Of a DNA stretch of 14,314 nt, positions 7,062 through 13,411 are shown in pieces. Numbering within the stretch: position 1 is the stretch's first letter; every line of letters starts with the position of its first letter. The position numbers were made by a program, and so were the translations under genes. The DNA is taken from contig CADEDU010000088.1 in NCBI GenBank assembly GCA_902826155.1, forward strand, positions 5,580-19,893, given 5' to 3'. This stretch comes from an uncultured beta proteobacterium (GTDB taxonomy: Bacteria > Pseudomonadota > Gammaproteobacteria > Burkholderiales > SG8-39). The notes under the pieces were generated by a model that was not told the origin of the DNA, did not search any database, and was given only the letters and a program-made list of their open reading frames with translations.

Positions 7062-7589
7062 TCAATGCCCGGGAAACTCCAGGAGCGCAAAGACCCGGTG
7101 CCCGAGCTGCTCCAGCCGCGCCCGGCCGCCCAGGTCGACCAGCTCGATCACGAATGCGCACTCGACGATACGTGCACCGGTGTCGGTGATGAGTTGCGCC
7201 GCGGCCTCGGCGGTGCCGCCGGTGGCAATGAGATCGTCGACCAGCAGCACCGGCTCGCCCTGCGCGAGCGCGTCGACGTGCATCTCGACGTGATCGGAGC
7301 CGTATTCGAGCTGGTAGCTGCGACTCAAGGTTTTCGCCGGCAGCTTGCCCAGCTTGCGGATCGGCACGAACCCGACCTGCAGCGCCTGTGCCAGCGCCGC
7401 GCCGATGATGAAGCCGCGCGATTCGATCCCCACCACCTTGCTGATGCCGCCCACGCCGTAGCGTGCGGTCAGTTGCTCGATCGTGGCGTGAAAGCCGCGC
7501 CCGTCCTTGAGCAGCGTGGTGATGTCGCGAAACAGGATCCCCGGCTTGGGGTGATCGGGGATCGAGCGGATGAGCGACTTGATATCCAC
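7062..7589 (-). CDS. apt: Adenine phosphoribosyltransferase
   Basis: Adenine phosphoribosyltransferase makes AMP from adenine and PRPP, recycling adenine released in methylthioadenosine and other turnover. The 175-residue protein shows PKPGILFRDITTLL at 14-27, IESRGF at 55-60, and the type I PRPP-binding motif VLLVDDLIATGGT at 114-126, where two Asp precede the phosphate loop. The length is close to E. coli Apt (183). The start is probably GTG 7589, giving MDIKSLIRSIPDHPKPG as in many Apt proteins; GAGG lies 3 bases upstream. GTG 7598 is the alternative: it overlaps the metC stop as GTGA and would add three residues. Either start implies translation coupled to metC. A hairpin follows the stop codon. 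The product is a cytoplasmic dimer in other bacteria. Confidence 0.92.
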   Translation of the reverse strand: MDIKSLIRSIPDHPKPGILFRDITTLLKDGRGFHATIEQLTARYGVGGISKVVGIESRGFIIGAALAQALQVGFVPIRKLGKLPAKTLSRSYQLEYGSDHVEMHVDALAQGEPVLLVDDLIATGGTAEAAAQLITDTGARIVECAFVIELVDLGGRARLEQLGHRVFALLEFPGH

Positions 7590-7594
7590 TCCCC

Positions 7595-8785
7595 TCACCC
7601 CAGCATCTTGCGCAGCCGCTCGAACCCCGCGGCCATGTCGGCGATGAGATCGTCGGGATGCTCCAGCCCGGCGTGCACGCGGAACACCGGCCCCGGCGGA
7701 TTCCACTTCGTCACGGTGCGGCTCTTGGCGACGTCGGTGGGTAGCACCAGACTTTCATAGCCGCCCCACGACGAGCCGATCCCATACAACTCCAGGCCGT
7801 CGATCAGGGCATCGCACGCGGCCTGGGTGACGCCGGCCTTCAACATCACGCCGAACAGACCGCTCGCACCGGTGAAGTCGCGCTTCCAGATCGCGTGACC
7901 CGCGTCATGCGGCATGGCCGGATGCAGCACGCGCTCGACCTCGGGCTGACGCTGGATCCACTCGGCGAGCTTGAGGCCGTGTTCCCAGTGATGCGGCAGA
8001 CGCATCGCCATCGTGCGCAGCCCGCGCATGGCGAGGTAGATGTCATCGGGCGAGGCCGAGAAGCCCACCTGCGCATGCGTCTCGCGCAGCTTCTGCCACG
8101 CCTCCTTGGTGGTGGTGATGGTGCCCATCATCACGTCCGAATGCCCGACGATGTACTTGGTGGCCGCCTGCACCGAGATGTCGACGCCATGATCGAACGC
8201 GCGGAAGTAGAGCGGCGTGGCCCAGGTGTTGTCCATCGCCACCAGTACGCCGCGCTTGTGCGCTGCTGCCGCGATCGCCGGGATGTCCTGCATCTCGAAC
8301 GTATGCGAGCCCGGTGCTTCGGTGTAGACCAGTTTCGTGTTCGGCCGGATCAACGCGTCGATTCCGGCACCGATCAGCGGATCGTAGTAGGTGGTCTCGA
8401 CGCCGAAACGGGCGAGGAAGCGATTAGCGAAATTGCGGGTCGGCGAATACACCGTGTCGGTAATCAGCACGTGATCGCCCGCGCCCACGTACGACATGAT
8501 CGCCGCGGTGCACGCTGACAGCCCGCACGGATAGATCAGCGTGCGATACCCGCCTTCGAGTTCGGCGACTGCCTCCTCGAATGCACGCGTGGTGGGCGTG
8601 CCATGACGGCCGTAGTAGATGCCGGCCTCATCGCGCCCGCGCCGCGCCACCTTCTCGTGCAGATCGCCCACGGTGGGAGACAGGACCGTCGAGGCGCGAT
8701 ACACGGGCGGATTGACGACGCCGGACCATTGATCGGAATGGCGCGCGGTGTGAATGAGACGGGTCTGGTCGCGCAGTTTGCGCAT
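7595..8785 (-). CDS. metC: Cystathionine beta-lyase
   Basis: This PLP enzyme splits cystathionine into homocysteine, pyruvate and ammonia, the step before methionine synthase. The 396-residue protein matches E. coli MetC in length (395). The PLP lysine is Lys210 in QAATKYIVGHSDVMMG, the same number as in E. coli. YYGRHGTPT at 57-65 supplies the Tyr and Arg that contact the cofactor phosphate of the neighbouring subunit. SSWGGYESL near the C-terminus is typical of MetC rather than of cystathionine gamma-synthase. ATG 8785 is chosen because relatives begin close to this MRKLRDQTRLIH segment and GGAG (complement of 8795-8798) lies 9 bases upstream; the longer open frame upstream overlaps the SDR gene and is not needed. 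The gene follows the SDR by 70 bases and overlaps or abuts apt at its 3' end. Confidence 0.9.
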   Translation of the reverse strand: MRKLRDQTRLIHTARHSDQWSGVVNPPVYRASTVLSPTVGDLHEKVARRGRDEAGIYYGRHGTPTTRAFEEAVAELEGGYRTLIYPCGLSACTAAIMSYVGAGDHVLITDTVYSPTRNFANRFLARFGVETTYYDPLIGAGIDALIRPNTKLVYTEAPGSHTFEMQDIPAIAAAAHKRGVLVAMDNTWATPLYFRAFDHGVDISVQAATKYIVGHSDVMMGTITTTKEAWQKLRETHAQVGFSASPDDIYLAMRGLRTMAMRLPHHWEHGLKLAEWIQRQPEVERVLHPAMPHDAGHAIWKRDFTGASGLFGVMLKAGVTQAACDALIDGLELYGIGSSWGGYESLVLPTDVAKSRTVTKWNPPGPVFRVHAGLEHPDDLIADMAAGFERLRKMLG

Positions 8786-8855
8786 TGCACTGGGCTCCGA
8801 AAGATGCGTGACGGCTATTCTCGCAGGATCGCGGCGCGCGAACGCCGCTTGCAGC

Positions 8856-9680
8856 TCACTGCGCCGATCCGCGCTTGGTTCGGTGCAGTTCGCGCCAGTG
8901 CCCCGGTTGCTTGCGCCAGGGGCGTCCCGCGGTAAATCCACCATCGACCACTAGTGTGTGGCCGGTCACGTAGCTCGCCGCATCGCTCGCAAGCCAGGCT
9001 ACGGCGTGCGCGATCTCCTCGGGCTGGCCCATGCGATCGATCGCCTGATCGTCGGCGTGCAGCGGACGGATCCTCGCCATGCGCGTGGTCCAGCGCTCAT
9101 CGGTGACGCCGGTATGGATCGGCGTCTCGATGTTGCCTGGTGCCACGGCGTTGACCCGAATGCCGGACTCGGCGAGCTCGAGCGCAACCGATTGCGTGAG
9201 CGCGATCACCGCCGCCTTGCAGGCGCTGTAGACGTGCGGGCCGGCGCCGCCGGTGATCCCGGCAATGCTCGCGATGTTGACGATCGCACCGCTCCGTTGC
9301 GGCTGCATCACCTGCGCCGCCAGCTGCGTCCCGATAAACACGCTGCGCTGCACGACCGCGCAGGTGTAGTCGTATTCCTCCATCGGAACTTGGGCGATCG
9401 GTCCGAGCACACCCGAGATCGCCGCGTTGTTGACCAGACAGTCCAGGCGACCGAAGCGCGCGACAACTGCCTGCACCGCAGCGGCGAAGTCGCTTTCGTG
9501 GCGCACATCGAGCGGCACGAACAATGCGCCCGCGCCGATCGCGTTTGCGAGCGCCCGGCCCTTGTCGAGCTGAACGTCGCCGAAGCCGACCCGGTAGCCG
9601 GCCTGCGCGAAACGGCGCACACACGCCGCGCCGATGCCGCTCGCACCGCCGGTGATGAAGCACACTGGTTGCTCAGCCAT
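8856..9680 (-). CDS. Short-chain dehydrogenase/reductase (SDR)
   Basis: The 274-residue protein is a classical SDR that oxidises an alcohol or reduces a ketone with NAD(P). TGGASGIG at 10-17 is the dinucleotide loop. Asp35 after the second beta strand (VGFGD) suggests NAD rather than NADP. NNAA is at 84-87, and the catalytic set is Ser138, Tyr151 and Lys155 (YSACK). VNAVAPGNIETP and GHTLVVDGGF are also family hallmarks. The C-terminus runs about 20 residues past the usual end (basic, RPWRKQPGHW), which may be a tail of its own. ATG 9680 is chosen over the ATGs at 9686 and 9692 because GGAG (complement of 9687-9690) is spaced 6 bases from it. The gene leads the SDR-metC-apt run and diverges from the flavin monooxygenase gene. 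The substrate cannot be told from sequence. Confidence 0.88.
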   Translation of the reverse strand: MAEQPVCFITGGASGIGAACVRRFAQAGYRVGFGDVQLDKGRALANAIGAGALFVPLDVRHESDFAAAVQAVVARFGRLDCLVNNAAISGVLGPIAQVPMEEYDYTCAVVQRSVFIGTQLAAQVMQPQRSGAIVNIASIAGITGGAGPHVYSACKAAVIALTQSVALELAESGIRVNAVAPGNIETPIHTGVTDERWTTRMARIRPLHADDQAIDRMGQPEEIAHAVAWLASDAASYVTGHTLVVDGGFTAGRPWRKQPGHWRELHRTKRGSAQ

Positions 9681-9707
9681 CGCCATCTCCATCGGGGCAA
9701 AGCGCGC

Positions 9708-9738
9708 AGGCTACACCGGCCGCGGATCGGGCCCGCAA
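9708..9738 (-). promoter_or_regulatory. Weak candidate promoter for the SDR-metC-apt unit
   Basis: On the - strand, TTGCGG (complement of 9733-9738) and TAGCCT (complement of 9708-9713) are separated by 19 bp, within the 109-bp divergent gap. Both hexamers are poor matches. The location is right, since the divergent gap must contain promoters in both directions, but these exact boxes are uncertain. Confidence 0.25.
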
Positions 9739-9789
9739 TGTCGCGTACCATTTGATTCAGGCTCGCAATCGAACGGCAGGAGATGAGTC

Positions 9790-10875
9790 ATGCACGTCGG
9801 AATGGCCGCGGTCTTCCAGAATCCTCGCAAGGCGCGCAGCGACCGCGAGGTCTACGAGAACGAGCTGCGGCTGGTCGATCTGGCCGAGCCGCTGGGCTTT
9901 GAGTCGGTGTGGAGCGTCGAGCACCACTTCACCGACTACACGATGTGCCCTGACGTCCTGCAATTCCTCACCTACGTGGCCGCGCGCACCCGCAACGTGC
10001 AAGTCGGTTCGATGGTGGTGGTGCTGCCCTGGCACGATCCGATGCGCGTGGCCGAAGAGGTGTCGATGCTCGACAACCTGTCGGGCGGCCGGCTGATCCT
10101 CGGGCTCGGCCGCGGCGCTGGCAAGGTGGAGTTCGATGGCTTTCGCCTGCCGATGAGCGAGTCCCGCCAGCGATTCACCGAATCCGCCGAGATGCTGCTT
10201 GCAGGTCTCGAAAACGGCTACTGCGAATACGACGGCACCTTCATCAAACAGCCGCGCGCGCCGATCCGTCCGGCGCCGTTCAAGACCTTTCGCGGCCGCA
10301 CCTACGCCGCCGCGGTGTCGCCCGAGTCGGCACCGGTGATGGCGCGGCTCGGCGTAGGCATGCTGATCATTCCGCAAAAACCGTGGAAGGAAGTAGCCAA
10401 GGAGCTCGACGAATATCGCGCGCTCTATCGCCAGGTCAATCATGCCGAGGCCCCGCCGCCGATCGCCGCGGGCTGGACGTTCTGCGACCCGAACGCCGAT
10501 CGCGCCTACGAGATGGCGCGCCGCTACATCGGCGGCTATTTCGAGTCGGTGCTCGAGCACTACCAGTTCGCGGGTGACCATCTGGGTAAGACCAAGGGCT
10601 ACGAGTACTACGGCAAGATGGCCGACAAGATCCACCAGTACGGCGCCGATTCGGTCACCGAGTTCTTCATGAACCTGCAGGTGTGGGGCACGCCCGAGCA
10701 ATGCTACGAACGCGTGCTCGACATCCGCCGGCGCATCGGCAACAACCACTACATCGGCGTGTTCAGCTACGCCGGCATGCCGTACGACGAAGCCGAGCGC
10801 AACCAGCGCCTGTTCGCCCGCGAGGTGATGCCGCAGTTGCAGAAGCTGGAGGACGTGAAGGCGCAGGCGGCGTAG
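9790..10875 (+). CDS. Luciferase-like (LLM class) flavin-dependent monooxygenase
   Basis: The 361-residue protein belongs to the bacterial luciferase-like family of TIM-barrel oxidoreductases that use reduced FMN or F420 supplied by a partner reductase. The EHHF motif at 44-47 is the luciferase-alpha-type signature near the active site. The block at about 95-120, with SGGRLILGLGRG, is the conserved flavin-phosphate region. Its length is typical of the family. AGGAGAT at 9778-9784 precedes the ATG at 9790. It diverges from the SDR gene and stands alone on this strand, because a new promoter follows its stop. No flavin reductase gene is visible in the window. Possible roles include oxidation of an organosulfur compound, alkane, aldehyde or aromatic; the sequence does not decide which. 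Confidence 0.87.
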   Translation: MHVGMAAVFQNPRKARSDREVYENELRLVDLAEPLGFESVWSVEHHFTDYTMCPDVLQFLTYVAARTRNVQVGSMVVVLPWHDPMRVAEEVSMLDNLSGGRLILGLGRGAGKVEFDGFRLPMSESRQRFTESAEMLLAGLENGYCEYDGTFIKQPRAPIRPAPFKTFRGRTYAAAVSPESAPVMARLGVGMLIIPQKPWKEVAKELDEYRALYRQVNHAEAPPPIAAGWTFCDPNADRAYEMARRYIGGYFESVLEHYQFAGDHLGKTKGYEYYGKMADKIHQYGADSVTEFFMNLQVWGTPEQCYERVLDIRRRIGNNHYIGVFSYAGMPYDEAERNQRLFAREVMPQLQKLEDVKAQAA

Positions 10876-10890
10876 GGCCGTACGGTGCGC

Positions 10891-10920
10891 TTGACAATTT
10901 TCGTAACGCGTTACGAAAAT
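10891..10920 (+). promoter_or_regulatory. Promoter of the toxin-antitoxin-like module, predicted leaderless
   Basis: A perfect TTGACA -35 (10891-10896) is followed 18 bp later by GAAAAT (10915-10920), a 4-of-6 match to TATAAT. Transcription would start about 6 bases downstream, at or next to the ATG at 10926. No Shine-Dalgarno sequence precedes that ATG, which agrees with leaderless translation. The whole spacer and the -10 lie inside a perfect palindrome, so binding of a repressor would shut the promoter. Confidence 0.6.
10897..10920. repeat. Perfect 24-bp palindrome, probable autoregulatory operator
   Basis: The half-site ATTTTCGTAACG at 10897-10908 is followed with no spacer by its exact reverse complement at 10909-10920. 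It starts directly after the TTGACA box and ends 5 bases before the start codon of an antitoxin-like DNA-binding gene. Antitoxins commonly bind such sites to repress their own operon, so self-repression is inferred. A chance 24-bp perfect palindrome at exactly this place is very unlikely. Confidence 0.75.
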
Positions 10921-10925
10921 AGCGC

Positions 10926-11393
10926 ATGGTGACTGCCGTCAAATCGACCCGACGCCCGGGCCGACCCAGGTCGACCCGGCCGAAAACAGCGGCCGAACGT
11001 ATGCGCAGCTATCGAGCGAAGAAGAAAATGGCGGGCTTGAAGCCGCACCTAACCTGGGTTCCGGCAATTGCGGCAACCTACTCGCCGCACCGATTGCTTG
11101 ATGCTCGCAGTCTTGCGATGCACTGCGTGATCGCAGAACGCCTGCGTCGCGAACCCGGCCGGGTCGTGGCGAAGGCGCGCGAAAATCTGGCGCGCTGGCG
11201 CGCTCGTGCCGGCACCGACGCGCCGGGCTACATCGAGGAGTGGGCGCACATCCTCTCGCAACCGTGGGCGCACATCGCAGGCGTTATGACTGATACGGGC
11301 GAAGATGGGATGCGGCTGCGTCAATCCTCCCCCTTCGCTGGCGTGCTGACGCCGACGGAGCGGCGCGCCATCTACGATGCCTTTCGCGCGTGA
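10926..11393 (+). CDS. Putative antitoxin / DNA-binding partner of the DUF6036-like gene
   Basis: The 155-residue protein has a basic N-terminus with an AT-hook-like PGRPRS (11-16). TAAERMRSYRAKKKMAGLKP follows at 21-40, resembling the segment at the start of MazE/DUF3018-type antitoxins. The central part (60-95) is probably helical. The C-terminus, MRLRQSSPFAGVLTPTERRAIY (129-150), is a block I associate with genes paired with DUF6036-like proteins. ATG 10926 is the first in-frame start and has no ribosome site; ATG 11001 (Met26) would remove the AT-hook. Its stop codon overlaps the next gene as GTGA, so translation is coupled. Inferred role: it binds and neutralises the partner and represses the operon through the 24-bp palindrome. 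The family call rests on motif memory and could be wrong in detail. Confidence 0.7.
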   Translation: MVTAVKSTRRPGRPRSTRPKTAAERMRSYRAKKKMAGLKPHLTWVPAIAATYSPHRLLDARSLAMHCVIAERLRREPGRVVAKARENLARWRARAGTDAPGYIEEWAHILSQPWAHIAGVMTDTGEDGMRLRQSSPFAGVLTPTERRAIYDAFRA

Positions 11394-11938
11394 AACGAAG
11401 CGAGTTGGAGCATCTGATTCGGGCGGCCGGGGCCATCGCCGACGATGACGAAATCGTCGTCATCGGTAGTCAATCGGTGCTGGGTCAGTTTCCGGACGCA
11501 CCGAAAACATTGCGGGCTTCGATGGAAGCCGACGTCTATCCCCGCAACAAACCGGATCTCGCCGGGCTGATCGACGGCGCGATCGGCGAGGGATCGAGTT
11601 TCCACGAGTTGTATGGCTACTACGCTCAAGGCGTTGGTCCGAAAACCGCCACATTGCCCCCGGATTGGCAAGCGCGGTTGATAGTGGTGCGCAACGACAA
11701 CACGCGCGGCATCGCTGGTCTATGTCTGGAGGTGCACGATCTCGCGATCTCGAAGTACGTTGCCGGACGCGCCAAGGATCTCCAATTCACGCGTGAGCTC
11801 GCACGCAATAGGCTCACGCGCCAACGAACGCTGCTTGAGCGAGTGGCGGCCACGAAGCTCGTGGCGGCGCTCCAAAAAGTGGTTGTGGGTCGCATTCGGC
11901 GCGATTTCGACAAACCGCATCGCGCGCCGAGGCGATAG
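11390..11938 (+). CDS. DUF6036-like nucleotidyltransferase, putative toxin
   Basis: The 182-residue protein resembles the DUF6036 nucleotidyltransferase-like group. VIGSQSVLGQFP at 25-35 supplies the Gly-Ser (26-27) of a polymerase-beta-type nucleotidyltransferase, and MEADVYP at 45-51 supplies acidic residues Glu46 and Asp48. GEGSSFHELYGYYAQGVGP and LEVHDLAISKYVAGRAKD are strongly conserved in my recollection of the group; the latter resembles the second helix of minimal nucleotidyltransferases such as MenT/AbiEii. The start is GTG 11390, overlapping the antitoxin stop by 4 bases. The C-terminus is basic (RIRRDFDKPHRAPRR). If it is a toxin, it may modify tRNA or another RNA with nucleotides, as MenT enzymes do; this is inferred from fold similarity only. 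Confidence 0.72.
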   Translation: MKRSELEHLIRAAGAIADDDEIVVIGSQSVLGQFPDAPKTLRASMEADVYPRNKPDLAGLIDGAIGEGSSFHELYGYYAQGVGPKTATLPPDWQARLIVVRNDNTRGIAGLCLEVHDLAISKYVAGRAKDLQFTRELARNRLTRQRTLLERVAATKLVAALQKVVVGRIRRDFDKPHRAPRR

Positions 11939-12002
11939 ATCCAGTCGTGTCTCCACAGACACCGCGTCGTGTTTCGAAATCGCGCGAGCGAAGATCCCAA
12001 CC

Positions 12003-13331
12003 GTGCTGAAAGCTCTTCTGCTCGTGCTGTGCGCAGCACCGCCGCTGGTGGCGGCAATGTTCCTGCCGAGCTACCTGCCGCAGATCCAGGAGGAACTGGA
12101 CTGGCGCAGCCACAAGGATCCCTACGAATTCCTGCAGCGCTGGCCCTGGGGCGCGCGCCACTGGCAAGCCATGGCCGAACTCGATGCAGTCCAGCGTCGC
12201 GAGGGGTTCATCGCGCGGCTGACTACGCCCTCGCCCTACGGACCGCGCTACCTGCGCGGCAATCAGTTCTGGAGCGCGCAGTGGGGTCCGGACGGCACGC
12301 AGGTTCTCACCGGCAGCGCTACAACCGCCATTCGCTGGAACGCCAGCACCGGCAGCATCGTCGCCATACATGGCGCGGAACGTCGTCGCGACGTCGAGGA
12401 TGCCTACACGTGGGGATACGGCTTCCCGGACACCGCCTGGTACGACGGTGGACGCGCGGTGGTTGCCATGACCCCGGGGCCCCATTCGCTGTGGTTCTTC
12501 TCGTCGGCACCGCACCCGCCGGTGTTGCTCGAGGGCGAGGGCTACGAGGCCCTCACCGCCCGCGACGGGCGCATCGCTCTGATCAAGTACTTTGAACACG
12601 GCATGATCATGACGGCCGACGGCCGATCCACAGCGCGGCTGCCGCATGAGGATGTCAGCACCATCGCGCTAACGCCTGACGACGGCGCGATCACCGCCTC
12701 GCGCAGCCGGGTGCAGTGGTGGCGCAACGCCCAGCCGGTCACCGGTGTAACCATTCGCGCCACCTACAACCCGGTGGGTTTCTCCGCCGACGCGCGCTGG
12801 GCGCTGGTGCTGACGCAACGTTCGGTCGAGTTGTGGTCGACCGACACCGGCCGGAAGCTCGAACTGCCGCATGAGGGCGAACCCACCGCTGTCTGCGCGG
12901 CAGCGGACGTCGTGGCCACCGGCACGCAAGAAGGTCAGGTTCATCTTTGGCGCGCAAGCGATGGCGCGCTGATACGCAGCATTCGCGCCAGTACCGCTCG
13001 CATCGATCTGCTGGATTGCGCGCCCGGAAGGCTACTGACGCTCTCCTACAACCGCACCGACGCGCGCCTCTGGCATCTGGAGGGCCGGCCGCGACAAGGT
13101 CCGATGCAGGAAGCGTGGCCGGAACCGCACCTGCACTGGGCAGTGAAAGCGGGCGCGGACATCGACCTGCCCGGCAGCGCGCCGGCCCTGGTGCGATGGC
13201 TCGACGCCGGAGCCGTCAACGGACTCAACCCGTACGCCGCCGGCGGACTGCTGGCGCTTCTCGGGGCTGCCTGGTGGCTGGCGCGAGCGGCAAGGCGCCC
13301 GAAAAATTCCAGCACCCGCATGAGGAGGTAG
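12003..13331 (+). CDS. Membrane-anchored WD40/beta-propeller-like protein, unknown function
   Basis: The 442-residue protein has an N-terminal hydrophobic segment (about 3-21; signal peptide or anchor). A second membrane segment at about 411-428 is followed by a basic tail (RRPKNSSTRMRR). Between them lie repeated units that look like WD40 blades: at 90-118 (SAQWGPDGTQVLTG ... RWNASTG), 220-240, 258-284 (GFSADARWALVL ... VELWSTDTG), 296-322 (VATGTQEGQVHLWRASDG) and 335-360 (ARLWHLEG). The charge pattern suggests the C-terminal tail is cytoplasmic and the propeller periplasmic. GTG 12003 is preferred because the hydrophobic segment begins there; GAAG about 10 bases upstream is a weak ribosome site. 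The frame stays open back into the toxin-like gene, but no better start is seen. Its role is unknown; propellers usually hold other proteins. It lies 64 bases after the toxin-like gene and may not be related to it. Confidence 0.75.
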   Translation: MLKALLLVLCAAPPLVAAMFLPSYLPQIQEELDWRSHKDPYEFLQRWPWGARHWQAMAELDAVQRREGFIARLTTPSPYGPRYLRGNQFWSAQWGPDGTQVLTGSATTAIRWNASTGSIVAIHGAERRRDVEDAYTWGYGFPDTAWYDGGRAVVAMTPGPHSLWFFSSAPHPPVLLEGEGYEALTARDGRIALIKYFEHGMIMTADGRSTARLPHEDVSTIALTPDDGAITASRSRVQWWRNAQPVTGVTIRATYNPVGFSADARWALVLTQRSVELWSTDTGRKLELPHEGEPTAVCAAADVVATGTQEGQVHLWRASDGALIRSIRASTARIDLLDCAPGRLLTLSYNRTDARLWHLEGRPRQGPMQEAWPEPHLHWAVKAGADIDLPGSAPALVRWLDAGAVNGLNPYAAGGLLALLGAAWWLARAARRPKNSSTRMRR

Positions 13332-13347
13332 AGCCGATCCGACCTCC
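13324..13347. terminator. Weak hairpin at the 3' end of the propeller gene
   Basis: GGAGGT (13324-13329) pairs perfectly with ACCTCC (13342-13347) around a 12-base loop that includes the rest of the stop codon. It lies in the 80-bp gap between convergent genes, where terminators are expected. The long loop and absence of a T-tract make it a poor intrinsic terminator. A second short pair, GCCGA/TCGGC at 13381-13400, is equally weak. Confidence 0.2.
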
Positions 13348-13411
13348 GCAGCCGCCCTTCGATTCGATAGGCCGGAATGTGCCGATGCCTTGCTGTCGGC
13401 GGCTCGGCGCG

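Noticed and set aside
6684..7760. Open + strand frame of 358 codons across the aldolase/apt gap
   Set aside because: It runs opposite the aldolase, the apt gene and the promoter region, and shows no recognisable protein features.
8817..8822. GAGAAT (- strand) as a metC promoter -10
   Set aside because: No -35 match at proper spacing, and metC is probably transcribed from upstream of the SDR.
9757..10749. 330-codon - strand frame opposite the flavin monooxygenase
   Set aside because: The + strand gene has a ribosome site, family motifs and full length; the antisense frame has none.
11760..12002. Upstream extension of the propeller gene into the toxin-like gene
   Set aside because: The extension overlaps the coupled toxin-like frame and lacks any hydrophobic start; the signal/anchor segment begins at GTG 12003.
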